Below are positions 54,001 through 62,600 of a DNA stretch of 64,000 nt, in pieces. Location of the stretch: assembly GCA_012728815.1 (NCBI GenBank), contig JAAYEI010000068.1, forward strand, positions 57,943 through 121,942. Reading direction: 5' to 3'. Every line of letters starts with the position of its first letter. Positions within the stretch are counted from its first letter, which is position 1. Origin of the DNA: Clostridiales bacterium (GTDB taxonomy: Bacteria; Bacillota; Clostridia; Christensenellales; Aristaeellaceae). The notes under the pieces were generated by a model. It ran no database searches. It was given only the letters and a program-made list of their open reading frames with translations, and was not told the origin of the DNA. Position numbers and translations under genes: made by a program.

Positions 54001-55357
54001 CTACGTCTTCCGCGCCGGCACCATCGGCACCCTGCAGGAAAAGACCGCCTTTGGCTATGTCCGCGCTTACCTGGAGGACCGGCAGCAAACGGCCTCCCAG
54101 GCTGAAACGGCCAGGCTGGCATCCGGCTGCATCGGCGTGAAGCGCACCACCGGGCAGCACCCCGGCGGCATGGTCATCCTGCCCAAAGAATACGAAATCA
54201 ACCAGTTCACCGCCATCCAGCGCCCCGCAAACGACCAGGAGAAGGACGCCATCACCACCCACTATGACTTCAGCTCCATGCATGATGTGCTGGTCAAGGT
54301 GGACGTGCTGGGCCATGATGACCCCACCATGATCCGCCACATGGAGGACCTGTCGGGCCTCAGCTATCAGGACATCCCGCTGGATGACCCGCAGGTGATG
54401 TCCCTGTTCCGCTCGCCAGAGGCGCTGGGGCTGGACGCCGCCAGCCTGGGGTGGAGCACCGGCACCCTGGGCATTCCCGAGTTTGGCACACCCTTTGTGC
54501 GGGGCATTCTGGACGATACCCAGCCCACCACCATGGCCGACCTGATCCGCATCTCCGGCCTCTCCCACGGCAGGGAGGTCTGGGCGGGCAACTCACGGGA
54601 GCTGATCCTGGAAGGCGTGGCGAGCCTGTCGGAGTGCATCTGCACCCGCGAGGACATCATGATGGCCCTGCTGCAAAAAGGCCTGACCAGCAAAATGGCC
54701 TTTGACATCATGGAGAACGTGCGCAAGGGCAGGGGGCTGACGGACAGCATGGAGCAGGCCATGCGCAGCCACGAGGTGGCTGACTGGTTTATCAAAAGCT
54801 GTTGGAAGATCGCCTACATGTTCCCCAAGGGGCATGCCGTGGCCTATGTGACCATGGCCCTGCGGGTGGGCTGGTTCAAGGTGCACCAGCCGCTGGTGTA
54901 CTATGCCGCCTACTTCTCCATCCGCGGCAAGGGCTTCAACGCCCTGACCATGAACCGTCCACTCAGCTATATCAAACAAGACCTGCAGGCGCTGTACGAC
55001 ATCCCCCAGCGGGAGCGCACAGATAAAAACGAGAACGAAATCACCGTACTGGAGCTGGTGTGCGAGATGAACCTGCGCGGCTTCACCTTCTTGCCAGTAG
55101 ACCTGATGAAGAGCGACGCCACACGGTTTGTCATTGAGGAAGGCGCCCTGCGCTGCCCCTTCACCTCCCTGCCCGGCTTTGGGGAGGCGGCCGCCCAGGG
55201 CATTCTGGACACCCGGGCGGAAGGCTATGTTTCCATTGAGGACTTAAAGGAAAAGGCCAGGCTGAGCGCCTCCAACATCGAGCTGCTGCGCGAGAGCGGC
55301 GCGCTCAATGGCCTTAACGACACCAACCAGGTGGACTTTTTCTCCATGCTGGGATAG
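51017..55357 (+). CDS. polC: DNA polymerase III subunit alpha, PolC type
   Basis: A 1446-residue replicative polymerase of low-GC-lineage type. An N-terminal domain and OB fold (about 225-330) are followed by a PHP domain split by the 3'-5' exonuclease. PHP begins RIELHAHTHMSFMDGLVSAS near 340; the exonuclease begins PIVVLDFETTGLNPFADRII near 425 and ends with HRAVSDATATAQ. A zinc-type module (CPQCGE and CPGCGQ) lies near 916-950, and the polymerase motif PDIDLNF near 971. The length is normal. It overlaps ispG. It shows the organism belongs to Bacillota or a relative, since PolC is largely restricted to these lineages. Confidence 0.97.
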   Translation: MADTGFLRSLYQQMPELDGKLHLVSVEYFARKGRAVVYLTCDTLIGEQQFHSIRRLLRRAFPRMDISLRIASPKLADQFLAQPDGYRQVLEPILLKHYPAMEQWVAQIAWLSEHEGLVLELPDQFALDYMKQQQVQLKLSQAIYDIFLIRPPIVLRLAQDLKARVAIQARQREHQQALMAQQQATPDKAEPKTKKPLEKKKSPRIIGSQIAQEPVPIRELTELSGRVVIAGKVISVERRNIQKSESVLFIFVLSDNTESITCKIFLGGRPNGYRNDDGGSGDPAADKKKIDDTISRIQPGVGLKVRGFCQMDNYDNVLTIMARDISAHDLPRRQDKAADKRIELHAHTHMSFMDGLVSASDLIEQAVAFGHSAIAITDKAVVQAFPEAYAAARKHKIKLIPGMEGNMIDDRGIVKDATDAGLDQPIVVLDFETTGLNPFADRIIEIGAVKLQEGQVVDFFSMLVNPGIPLSEKVIQITKIQDYMLKDQPDAAQALPKLMDFIGQCPLAAHNAEFDMAFLGAELARLQRSFSLPQLDTLAFAQKLYPDMKRYNLASLCRHLGVVLKNAHRAVSDATATAQCLAIMLQEAAGRGAATLRDINELITGYNRNSRHHVTILVKDQQGMTNLNRLVSLSHMQHFFREPLLPRDQIIRFREGLLLGSGCLEGELYQAVLHSKSQQDLERIAAFYDFIEVQPESNYEPLVRQGRITSMDLLRQVNSSLVQLGEKLGLPVVATGDVHFLNPEDAIYRSIIKNSLPMEKEGADDQPPLYLRTTDEMLREFAWLGEEKARELVITNPARIAGMVGEVTLYPKHPEGKTTFSPVWEEADEDIRNSSEQAARRLYGDPLPQLVRARLDKELDAIIGYGYATLYAIAQKLVAQSQQDGYMVGSRGSVGSSFVATLCGITEVNPLPPHYRCPQCGEADFEVPPQYQTGLDLPDKACPGCGQPYVKDGYDIPFEVFLGFEGDKVPDIDLNFCSEYQAKAHAHVEKLFGAGYVFRAGTIGTLQEKTAFGYVRAYLEDRQQTASQAETARLASGCIGVKRTTGQHPGGMVILPKEYEINQFTAIQRPANDQEKDAITTHYDFSSMHDVLVKVDVLGHDDPTMIRHMEDLSGLSYQDIPLDDPQVMSLFRSPEALGLDAASLGWSTGTLGIPEFGTPFVRGILDDTQPTTMADLIRISGLSHGREVWAGNSRELILEGVASLSECICTREDIMMALLQKGLTSKMAFDIMENVRKGRGLTDSMEQAMRSHEVADWFIKSCWKIAYMFPKGHAVAYVTMALRVGWFKVHQPLVYYAAYFSIRGKGFNALTMNRPLSYIKQDLQALYDIPQRERTDKNENEITVLELVCEMNLRGFTFLPVDLMKSDATRFVIEEGALRCPFTSLPGFGEAAAQGILDTRAEGYVSIEDLKEKARLSASNIELLRESGALNGLNDTNQVDFFSMLG

Positions 55358-55366
55358 GAGCGCGGG

Positions 55367-56023
55367 ATGATACAAGCGGTGATTTTTGACCTGGACGGCG
55401 TGCTGGTCACCACGGATGACAGCCATTATGAGGCCTGGAAGCAGATGGCGGATGAGGAGGGCATCCCCTTTGACCGGCAGATCAACCAGCGCCTGCGCGG
55501 GGTCAGCCGGATGGAAAGCCTGGAAATCATCCTGGAGAAATCAGAGCGCCCCTACACACAAGATGAGAAACGGAACCTGGCTGAGCGCAAGAACAGCTAT
55601 TATGTAGCCCTCATCAACCAGCTAACCAGGGACGCGCTGCTGCCCGGCGCGCTTGACACCGTGCATGCCCTGCTGGACATGGGCATTCGGACGGCCATCG
55701 GTTCCTCCAGCAAAAACGCGCCCGCCATCCTGCGGCAGACTGGCATCGCCAGGCTGTTTGAGGCGGTTGCGGACGGCAACCAGATCAAGCACAGCAAGCC
55801 AGACCCGGAGGTGTTCCTGCTGGCCGCCAGCCTGCTGCAACTGCCCGCGGCAGACTGCCTGGTAGTGGAGGACGCCGATGCCGGCGTTGTAGCCGGGGCG
55901 CGCGCGGGCATGCCGGTGCTGGCGGTGGGCGCGGTGGCTGGACATCCCCTGGCGGATTTGAGTGCGCCAACCCTTGCGGACATTGACCTGGCCGCCTGGA
56001 TCAGGGATTACAACAGGAAATAA
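55367..56023 (+). CDS. pgmB: Beta-phosphoglucomutase-like HAD phosphatase
   Basis: A 218-residue HAD-superfamily enzyme. The nucleophile motif FDLDGVLVTTDDSHYEAW (Asp8, Asp10) with a cap helix, IGSSSKNAP (motif II), KHSKPDPEVF (motif III lysine) and VVEDADAGV (motif IV) match beta-phosphoglucomutase, which interconverts beta-glucose 1- and 6-phosphates. No maltose phosphorylase or kojibiose gene is nearby, so the substrate is not confirmed by context. The start is 9 nt after polC. Confidence 0.85.
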   Translation: MIQAVIFDLDGVLVTTDDSHYEAWKQMADEEGIPFDRQINQRLRGVSRMESLEIILEKSERPYTQDEKRNLAERKNSYYVALINQLTRDALLPGALDTVHALLDMGIRTAIGSSSKNAPAILRQTGIARLFEAVADGNQIKHSKPDPEVFLLAASLLQLPAADCLVVEDADAGVVAGARAGMPVLAVGAVAGHPLADLSAPTLADIDLAAWIRDYNRK

Positions 56024-56031
56024 AGCGGATA

Positions 56032-56637
56032 CTATGCGCTTGTCTTCTTTTTGAAGCTGAGCTTGTTTTCTGTGCCTTTCAGCAGCCTGCCAATGTTTTC
56101 CCTGTGCTGGAACAGGCCCAGCGCCAGCAGGATCAACGCCCACCAGCCATAGGGGTGCATGCCCCGGCGAACCATCAGAAACAGCGCGCTGAGCGCCAGA
56201 AAGCTCAGGCTCCCCAGGGAAACATAGCGGGTCAGCCAGATAATCAGGATGGTGATGGCGCCTACGATGCTGGCCTCCAGCGGGCAAATCAGCAGCACCA
56301 CCGCCACGGAGCAGACCACGCCCTTGCCGCCTTTGAACTGATAGTACACCGGCCAGTTGTGGCCAATCACCGTGAACAGGGAGGCCGCCAGCGCGCCGTT
56401 CAAGCCGGCAATCAGGTAGCCCGCGCCCAAGGCCAACGCCGATTTGGCAAAATCCCCCAGAAAGGTCACCAGGCCATAGGAAGGCCCCAGCACCCGGGTC
56501 ACGTTGGTGGCGCCGGAGCTTTTGCTGCCCTCCTTGCGGATGTCACGCCCCTTGAGGGTTGCTACAAAGATGCCGGAGGAAAAACTGCCAATCAAATAGG
56601 CAATCAGCGCGGTCAGCAGAAACTGGGGCAGGCTCAC
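56032..56637 (-). CDS. plsY: Glycerol-3-phosphate acyltransferase PlsY
   Basis: A 201-residue membrane acyltransferase that uses acyl phosphate (from PlsX) to make lysophosphatidate. The motif GSKSSGATNVTRVLG, the phosphate-binding HNWPVYYQFKGGKGV and about five to six membrane segments are typical. GTG 56637 has AGGAGG 7 nt before it and overlaps der by 4 nt. In many Clostridia gpsA and spoIVA follow; here neither is present. Confidence 0.94.
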   Translation of the reverse strand: MSLPQFLLTALIAYLIGSFSSGIFVATLKGRDIRKEGSKSSGATNVTRVLGPSYGLVTFLGDFAKSALALGAGYLIAGLNGALAASLFTVIGHNWPVYYQFKGGKGVVCSVAVVLLICPLEASIVGAITILIIWLTRYVSLGSLSFLALSALFLMVRRGMHPYGWWALILLALGLFQHRENIGRLLKGTENKLSFKKKTSA

Positions 56638-57968
56638 TGGGCTTCCTCCTTGCTTCTTTCCCGCAGCACGAACCGGATTGGCGTGCCGGAAAAATCAAAG
56701 GCTTTGCGCAACTGGTTCTCCAGATAGCGCTGGTAGGCGAAATGCAGCAGCTGCGTGTCGTTCACAAACAGGATAAAGGTGGGGGGGAAGCTGCCCATCT
56801 GGGTCGCATAGAAGATTTTCAGGCGCCTTCCGCCCTCCATGGGCGGCTGCAGGGCCAGCTGCGCCTCACCGATCAACTCATTGAGCAGGCCGGTCGGGAT
56901 GCGCTTGCCGGCCTGGGCATGGACCTGGGCCACCGTCTCCCACACCGTCAGGACGCGTTGCCCGGTCAGGGCGGAAATAAACAGCACCGGCGCGAAGTTG
57001 ATGAACTTGAGCCGGTCCAGCACCTGCAGGCGGTATTCCTCCAGGGTGCCGGTCTGCTTTTCCAGGGCGTCCCATTTGTTCACCACGACCAGGACGGCCT
57101 TGCCCTCATCCCGAATCAGCCCGGCGATGCGCATGTCCTGCTCGGTCACGCCGTCCAGCGCATCAATGAGCAGGATGGCCACGTCGCAGCGGCGGATGGC
57201 GGCGATGCTGCGCAGCACGCTGTAGCGCTCCAGGCTCTGGTCCTCAATGCTGCGCTTTCGCCGGATGCCCGCGGTGTCTATGATGTTGTAAAGGCTGCCA
57301 TCCTCATGCTCAAAGCGGGTGTCAATCGCGTCGCGCGTGGTGCCGGGGATGTCGGACACCATCACCCGTTCCTCACCCAGCAGGCGGTTGACCAGGCTGC
57401 TCTTGCCCACGTTGGGCCGCCCCACAATGGCCAGGTTGATCACATCGCCCTGCTCGTCACCCTCCGCGGTGTCCGGCGGCAGCTGCCTTACAATCTCATC
57501 CAACAGGTCACCCAGGCCAAGCATGTTGGTGCTTGAAATGCCAATCGGGTCGCCCAGGCCCAGGGCATAGCCCTCATAGAGCGCGGAAGCCAGCCCCTCG
57601 TAATCCAGCTTGTTGATGACCAAAATCACCGGCTTCATTGAGCGGCGCAGCAGGTCGGCGATGTCCTCGTCCTGGCCGGTCAAGCCCTGCCTGGCATCGG
57701 TAAAAAAGCAGATCAGGTCCGCCGTCTCAATGGCAATCTGTGCCTGGCGGCGCATCTGGGACAGCAGCACATCGTCTGATTCCGTGTCGATGCCGCCGGT
57801 GTCAATCAGCGTGAATTCACGGCCGTTCCAGGTGGTGTCCGCGTAGATGCGGTCGCGCGTCACGCCGGGAATGTCCTCCACAATGGCGATGCGTTGCCCG
57901 GCAATCACGTTAAAGAAGGTGGATTTGCCCACATTGGGGCGCCCAATGATGGCAACAAGTGGTTTCAT
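56634..57968 (-). CDS. der: Ribosome biogenesis GTPase Der (EngA)
   Basis: A 444-residue protein with two tandem G domains, GRPNVGKSTFFN near residue 9 and GRPNVGKSSLVN near 184, and a C-terminal KH-like domain (LKIFYATQMGSFPPTFILF). Der is needed for 50S subunit assembly. ATG 57968 overlaps the DUF512 gene by 4 nt; the ribosome binding site is modest, so coupling is likely. Confidence 0.96.
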   Translation of the reverse strand: MKPLVAIIGRPNVGKSTFFNVIAGQRIAIVEDIPGVTRDRIYADTTWNGREFTLIDTGGIDTESDDVLLSQMRRQAQIAIETADLICFFTDARQGLTGQDEDIADLLRRSMKPVILVINKLDYEGLASALYEGYALGLGDPIGISSTNMLGLGDLLDEIVRQLPPDTAEGDEQGDVINLAIVGRPNVGKSSLVNRLLGEERVMVSDIPGTTRDAIDTRFEHEDGSLYNIIDTAGIRRKRSIEDQSLERYSVLRSIAAIRRCDVAILLIDALDGVTEQDMRIAGLIRDEGKAVLVVVNKWDALEKQTGTLEEYRLQVLDRLKFINFAPVLFISALTGQRVLTVWETVAQVHAQAGKRIPTGLLNELIGEAQLALQPPMEGGRRLKIFYATQMGSFPPTFILFVNDTQLLHFAYQRYLENQLRKAFDFSGTPIRFVLRERSKEEAQ

Positions 57969-59302
57969 GTTGGTTTCTCGTCCTTTGGTTCGGTGCATCC
58001 CAAGGCATTGAGCGCGCTGAGAAACGCGCCGCCCTGGTTGGGGAACACGCGCACAGGGATGCCCAGGCGCTCTGCCACATCCTGTGGCCGAAGGTCGTCC
58101 AAAAAAACCGTCCGCTCGCTGTTGAGCATGATTTCACAGATCAGGACAGCGTCCGCCTGGCGATCGGCCAGCTGCGCGATCAAATCCTGTCCCACGATCA
58201 AGCCGGACACGGTGACAGTCTCCCCAAAGAAGTCGTTGCGGATGGGCACAATTTCGGCCTCAATGTGGGAGGGCAGGTAGCGGTCCAGCCAGCTGGTCAG
58301 GTAGGGTGCCAGCGCGGTGCCGCAGGGCAGCAGCACCCGGAACTGCGCTGCGGCAGGCTTGGCGGGTGCCGCCTCCAGCGCGGCAGCCGCCAGTTCCGTC
58401 TCAAACCGGCGCAGCATGCCCACGCCGTTTTCAAGCTGCGCATAGTTCTCATAGGCCTCATCCGGGGGGATGGGGCTGCCAGCCAGGCTGTAAAACTCAT
58501 CAGCGACAAATGCGAACCGTGTCCCGATGCTCTCCAGCGCCGTCTCCTGGAAGGCTGTGCAAATCGCCAGTACCTCCAGCGCCTCTTCCTGGGTATAGGG
58601 GCGGATGGGGGGAAGGCCCTCCCGGTGCCGGGTCAGCCCCACAGGCACCACGGCCACGGACAGCGCCGCGGGCGCCAGCGCCAACAAATCGTGCAGGGAC
58701 CTGCGCAGCACGGGCCCGTCGTTCAGCCCGGGGCACAGCACGAGCTGGCTGTGGAAAGACAAGCCCTCATCCTTCAGCCGCTGCAGGCGCTCCATCAGCC
58801 CTGACGCATGCCTGTTGCCCATCATCTGCTCGCGCAGCGCCATGTCGGTGGCATGCACGGAGATGTACAGGGGGCTGGCCCGCCGGCGGATGATGCGCTC
58901 AAACTCATTCGGGCCCACGTTGGTCAGCGTGATGTAGTTGCCCATCAACAGAGACAGGCGCCAGTCATCGTCCTTGAGGTACAGCGAAGGCCGCAGGCCT
59001 TGCGGCATCTGTTGGACAAAGCAGAACACGCAGTTGTTGCCGCAGGTGCGGGGATTGCCAATCAAGGAGTCGTCAAACTGCAAGCCAAGCGCCGTCTCCA
59101 GAGACTTGACCAGCTTCACGTCCCGCACCTCGCCTTCCGGGTTGCTCAGCGTCAGCTTCACATAGCGCCTGGCGGTCAGGGCCTGGTAGTCAATCTCATC
59201 CAGCACCGGCTCCTCATTGATGCGCAATAAAATATCACCGGGTGAAATCCGGTGTCGTGACGCGGGGCTGCCAGGCAAAACGGACACAATTCTGCGCAAC
59301 AT
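57965..59302 (-). CDS. DUF512 family protein with PDZ and radical-SAM-like regions
   Basis: A 445-residue protein. An N-terminal PDZ-like domain (about 1-65, with VLPGSPASRHRISPGDILLR) is followed by a radical-SAM-type cysteine cluster CGNNCVFCF (near 88-96) and a DUF512 C-terminal domain ending in a cell-envelope-free, soluble sequence. It is almost always encoded next to der in Clostridia; its reaction is unknown. The start is ATG 59302, with GGAGG 4 nt before it; a TTG one codon on would have better spacing. Confidence 0.88.
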   Translation of the reverse strand: MLRRIVSVLPGSPASRHRISPGDILLRINEEPVLDEIDYQALTARRYVKLTLSNPEGEVRDVKLVKSLETALGLQFDDSLIGNPRTCGNNCVFCFVQQMPQGLRPSLYLKDDDWRLSLLMGNYITLTNVGPNEFERIIRRRASPLYISVHATDMALREQMMGNRHASGLMERLQRLKDEGLSFHSQLVLCPGLNDGPVLRRSLHDLLALAPAALSVAVVPVGLTRHREGLPPIRPYTQEEALEVLAICTAFQETALESIGTRFAFVADEFYSLAGSPIPPDEAYENYAQLENGVGMLRRFETELAAAALEAAPAKPAAAQFRVLLPCGTALAPYLTSWLDRYLPSHIEAEIVPIRNDFFGETVTVSGLIVGQDLIAQLADRQADAVLICEIMLNSERTVFLDDLRPQDVAERLGIPVRVFPNQGGAFLSALNALGCTEPKDEKPT

Positions 59303-59323
59303 CAAACCTCCAGTTCCGCTTGC

Positions 59324-59352
59324 ATTATGAGACCTGGTCAATTGGCTGTCAA
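59324..59352 (-). promoter_or_regulatory. Promoter of the DUF512-der-plsY operon
   Basis: On the minus strand a perfect TTGACA (59352-59347), 17 nt and CATAAT (59329-59324), about 20 nt before the ATG at 59302. Confidence 0.75.
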
Positions 59353-59597
59353 GTTAAGGCGGCACCCAGGCACCGGGGACAGGCCTCATACCGGCAGGTA
59401 AAAAACCGGAAGCAAAGCCCGCGGTTTGGAGCGGTGTGTTGGGGTGGTGCCTCCCGGGCCAATGCGCGCAATCAGCCTGGCTCAAGGGACTGATCCTTGA
59501 TGTGTGTATTGTGATGCCAAGATGCAGGATATCGGTGTTCTCTTCTGTTTCACTTCATCCTACAACGCTGCGCGGGCGGAAGCCCGCCAAGTCTACG

Positions 59598-59626
59598 TTG
59601 ACGCACAAGCGTTTGTATGGTATATT
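59598..59626 (+). promoter_or_regulatory. Promoter of tRNA-Ser
   Basis: TTGACG (59598-59603), 17 nt and TATATT (59621-59626), 19 nt before the mature 5' end of the tRNA. Confidence 0.7.
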
Positions 59627-59645
59627 TCTTCACGGCGCCTTGTGT

Positions 59646-59736
59646 GGAGAGTTGGCTGAGTGGTCGAAGGCGCACGACTGGAAATCGTGTTCACGTTAAT
59701 AGCGTGACCAGGGTTCAAATCCCTGACTCTCCGCCA
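59646..59736 (+). tRNA. tRNA-Ser (anticodon GGA)
   Basis: The acceptor stem GGAGAGT (59646-59652) pairs with ACTCTCC (59726-59732), followed by G and an encoded CCA (59734-59736). The anticodon arm ACGACTGGAAATCGT places GGA in the loop, decoding UCC and UCU. The long variable arm around GTTCACGTTAATAGCGTGACC-like pairing and the T arm with GGTTCAAATCC confirm a class II serine tRNA. Confidence 0.96.
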
Positions 59737-59751
59737 GCCCCATAAATGCCA

Positions 59752-59772
59752 TGCCATGCGCATGGTGTTTTT
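59752..59772 (+). terminator. Weak terminator after tRNA-Ser
   Basis: TGCCAT can pair with ATGGTG (with G-U pairs) around GCGC, followed by five T's (59768-59772). Confidence 0.45.
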
Positions 59773-59843
59773 GATTGGTCGCCGTGTTCGCCCTGGCGGG
59801 CGGCAAATGGCCTGCTGATTTGGCTTTCAGGCCGCGAAACCCT

Positions 59844-59871
59844 TTGAAACAGCGCCCGTTTGCAGTATAAT
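59844..59871 (+). promoter_or_regulatory. Promoter of ackA-rnhA
   Basis: TTGAAA (59844-59849), 16 nt and a perfect TATAAT (59866-59871), about 30 nt before the ackA start. Confidence 0.75.
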
Positions 59872-59900
59872 GACTTTTGAGAAACGTAGGAGGCATAGGA

Positions 59901-61100
59901 ATGAAGATTTTGATTGTGAATGCGGGCTCGTCCTCCCTGAAGTACCAGCTGATCGATATGGAGCGGGAGGTTACCATGGCCAAAGGCCTGGTGGAGCGCA
60001 TTGGCATTCCGGGTGGCCGCCTGAAGCAGACCAGGGGAGAGCACAAATACGAGCTTGACATGCACATGCCCGACCACATTGAGGCCTGCAAACAGATGCT
60101 GCAGGCGCTGGTTCACGAGGAGCATGGCGTGCTCAACAGCATGGATGAAATTGGCGCCGTTGGCCACCGTGTGGTGCATGGGGGAGAGCATTTTACCGCT
60201 TCTTCGCTGATTGACGAGGACTGCCTGAAGGCCATTGAGCAGAACAGCAGTTTCGCGCCCCTGCACAACCCCGCCAACCTCATGGGCATTCGCGCCACCC
60301 AGATGGTGATGAAGGATACGCCGATGGTGGCGGTGTTTGACACCTCCTTCCATCAGAGCATGCCGCCCAAGAGCTTTCTTTATGGCATGCCGATGGAATA
60401 CTATACCGACCTGAAGGTGCGCCGCTATGGCTTCCATGGCACCAGCCACCGCTACGTGAGCGAGCGCGCGGCCAGGATGCTGGGCCGGGATGCCAAAGAC
60501 CTCAAAATCATCACCTGCCACCTGGGCAATGGTTCAAGCCTTTGCGCGGTGGATGGCGGCAAGAGTGTGGACACCAGCATGGGCCTGACACCGCTTGAGG
60601 GCGTGCTGATGGGCACCCGCAGCGGCAATGTGGACCCGGCCAGCCTGCAGTACATCATGAACCACCTTCATCTGGACATCAACCAGATGATGGACGTGCT
60701 CAACAAGAAAAGTGGCCTGCTGGGTGTCAGCGGCCTCAGCAGCGACATGCGTGACGTGGAGGAGGCGGCGGCCCAAGGGCATCAGCGCGCCCAGATCGCG
60801 CTGAATCTGCTGCATAATGGCATCAAGAAATATATCGGCGCTTACACCGCGGTCATGGGTGGCGTGGATGCCATTGTGTTCACCGCGGGCATCGGCGAAA
60901 ACTCCGCAGAGCTGCGTGAACGTGTGCTGAGCAACATGGAGTACCTGGGTGTCAAACTGGACAAAGAAAAGAATCAGGTGCGTGGCAAGGAGCGCGATGT
61001 GGCCGCCGCGGACAGCAAGGTGCGCATCCTGGTCATCCCCACCAACGAGGAGTTGGTGATTGCCCGGGATACCCTGGCCCTGGTGCAGGGAAGCAAATGA
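59901..61100 (+). CDS. ackA: Acetate kinase
   Basis: A 399-residue enzyme converting acetyl phosphate and ADP to acetate and ATP, the ATP-yielding step of acetate fermentation. It starts MKILIVNAGSSSLKYQL and has the kinase motifs GFHGTSHRYV and CHLGNGSSLCAVDGGKSVD, with VFTAGIGENSAELRE near the C-terminus. ATG 59901 follows TAGGAGG; an upstream ATG at 59877 would precede the ribosome binding site. No pta is adjacent. Its last codons overlap rnhA. Confidence 0.97.
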   Translation: MKILIVNAGSSSLKYQLIDMEREVTMAKGLVERIGIPGGRLKQTRGEHKYELDMHMPDHIEACKQMLQALVHEEHGVLNSMDEIGAVGHRVVHGGEHFTASSLIDEDCLKAIEQNSSFAPLHNPANLMGIRATQMVMKDTPMVAVFDTSFHQSMPPKSFLYGMPMEYYTDLKVRRYGFHGTSHRYVSERAARMLGRDAKDLKIITCHLGNGSSLCAVDGGKSVDTSMGLTPLEGVLMGTRSGNVDPASLQYIMNHLHLDINQMMDVLNKKSGLLGVSGLSSDMRDVEEAAAQGHQRAQIALNLLHNGIKKYIGAYTAVMGGVDAIVFTAGIGENSAELRERVLSNMEYLGVKLDKEKNQVRGKERDVAAADSKVRILVIPTNEELVIARDTLALVQGSK

Positions 61101-61588
61101 CACAGAGCTTGCGGGAAATCGACCTGTACACTGACGGCGCCTGCTCTGGCAACCCAGGGCCCGGGGGATGGGCCGCCATTCTGAAGTTCGGCCATCATGT
61201 GAAGGAACTCAGCGGCGCCATGCCCCATACCACCAACAACCGCATGGAGCTGTTTGCCGTCATCAGCGGCCTGGGCGCGCTGAAGGAGCGCTGCCGTGTG
61301 CGGGTGCATTCTGACTCCACCTATGTGGTGGACGCCATCAACAAAAAATGGGTGGACAACTGGGTCAAGAACGGCTGGAAAACATCGGACAAGAAGCCGG
61401 TGGAAAACCAGGACCTCTGGCACCTGCTGCTGCTGACCCTGCGCAAGCATGAGGTGAGCTTCCACAAGGTGCCCGCCCATGCTGATCATCCGGAGAACAA
61501 CCGCTGCGACCAGCTGGCCAAGGCAGCCATCCAGGGCCAGCAGCAGGCGGATGGAGGGATGCAGGGTGAGGAGGCATTGACCTCCTGA
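61097..61588 (+). CDS. rnhA: Ribonuclease HI
   Basis: A 163-residue type I RNase H that cuts RNA in RNA-DNA hybrids. The four catalytic acids appear in LYTDGACSGNPGPGG, NNRMELFAV, VHSDSTYVV and ENNRCDQLA. The basic-protrusion region KKWVDNWVKNGWKTSDKKP is present. It overlaps ackA by 4 nt and is the last gene before the gene-poor stretch. Confidence 0.95.
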   Translation: MTQSLREIDLYTDGACSGNPGPGGWAAILKFGHHVKELSGAMPHTTNNRMELFAVISGLGALKERCRVRVHSDSTYVVDAINKKWVDNWVKNGWKTSDKKPVENQDLWHLLLLTLRKHEVSFHKVPAHADHPENNRCDQLAKAAIQGQQQADGGMQGEEALTS

Positions 61589-62571
61589 TCCTGGGCTGAG
61601 AGCCCGGAAGAGTCCATCTCAATAGGGGAGAAGTGGCAAAGAGAGAATGAGCGCCGCGCCGTTGCCCAGGAAAGCAGGCTGTACATCAAAAACAGCACGC
61701 AGAGGCTGAATCAGCAAGCCAGGCATGTCCGTGGACAGTTTGCCTGCATCCAAATTGCTTGTAATTACTGTAATAACAAATCTGAGCATAACCAGTTGGC
61801 TGGGAATGTCTTGGACAAGGTATGCGCCCGGCAAGAACCATTGACAGGGTATCGGGCGTCCATCTGGTGAAGGCAGCAAACAGCGCATGAAGGCAGGAAA
61901 CTGTCGAGCGCACTAAAATGCGATTAGGCTTCTCTTGATGACAACAAGGGCCTGAAAAGCAACTTTTTTGTTCCTTAGATGCAGGACGGGGGACTGCACC
62001 AACAAGGAGAAGGATAACTGATAAGGTAAACTTGCTGATAAGCTCTCCACATTGCTCCTGCAAGATAACTGCAATATCTATTCGCGAAAGGCTTCTTTTG
62101 CGAATACATAGGTAGAACTGCATGCCACCATGAGATTGCTGCGCATTTTTATGCCCATTTGCCGATTTTTGCTCTAAAGCCTGATACCCCAGGCTTTTAT
62201 AATGCCAGCCTCACACATAATCGCCCCCTCACATGATGTTATGATGTGTCCAATCGTTTGTGCTTGGAAATCTATCTGCAAGCAGAAAAAGTACGCGGAT
62301 CTATTGACCCCATTGCAGCGCTCTCGCGCTGTCGTTTCTGCCATGTACCTTTCATGAACGAAAAGCATCAGGCAGAATCTTCCCGATAGCCATGAGTGAG
62401 TGACTTCACCCGTTCTGTTTTCTCGGGATGGATGTGCCGAAGCTCAAATGAAAGATTGGGGGCTTTAAAGCTTGGAAAGTTTTTGCGACTAAGATGAAGA
62501 TAGCCCGCTTACCAAAATTAAAATCGCTTTAAATCGATCCTGTAAAACGTATGGGCTGCCTTCTATTGCCC

Positions 62572-62600
62572 GCATGGTTTCATCATGCGTAAAACCATGC
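62572..62600. repeat. Inverted repeat in the gene-poor region
   Basis: GCATGGTTT (62572-62580) and AAACCATGC (62592-62600) form a perfect 9-bp stem with an 11-nt loop. No T-run follows and no gene is near, so its role is unknown. Confidence 0.45.

Larger units (their letters stand above)
59303..59645. other. Intergenic region with two divergent promoters
   Basis: About 340 bases between the DUF512 gene and the tRNA. It holds the leftward promoter (59324-59352), the tRNA promoter (59598-59626) and a short GCGGGC-GGAA-GCCCGC hairpin near 59574-59589. I see no gene in it. Confidence 0.5.

Noticed and set aside
59574..59589. Hairpin GCGGGC-GGAA-GCCCGC upstream of tRNA-Ser as a terminator
   Set aside because: The stem is only 6 bp, there is no T-run on either strand, and no gene ends there.
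59901..61588. Acetate kinase as part of a pta-ackA operon
   Set aside because: No phosphotransacetylase is adjacent; the operon partner is rnhA.
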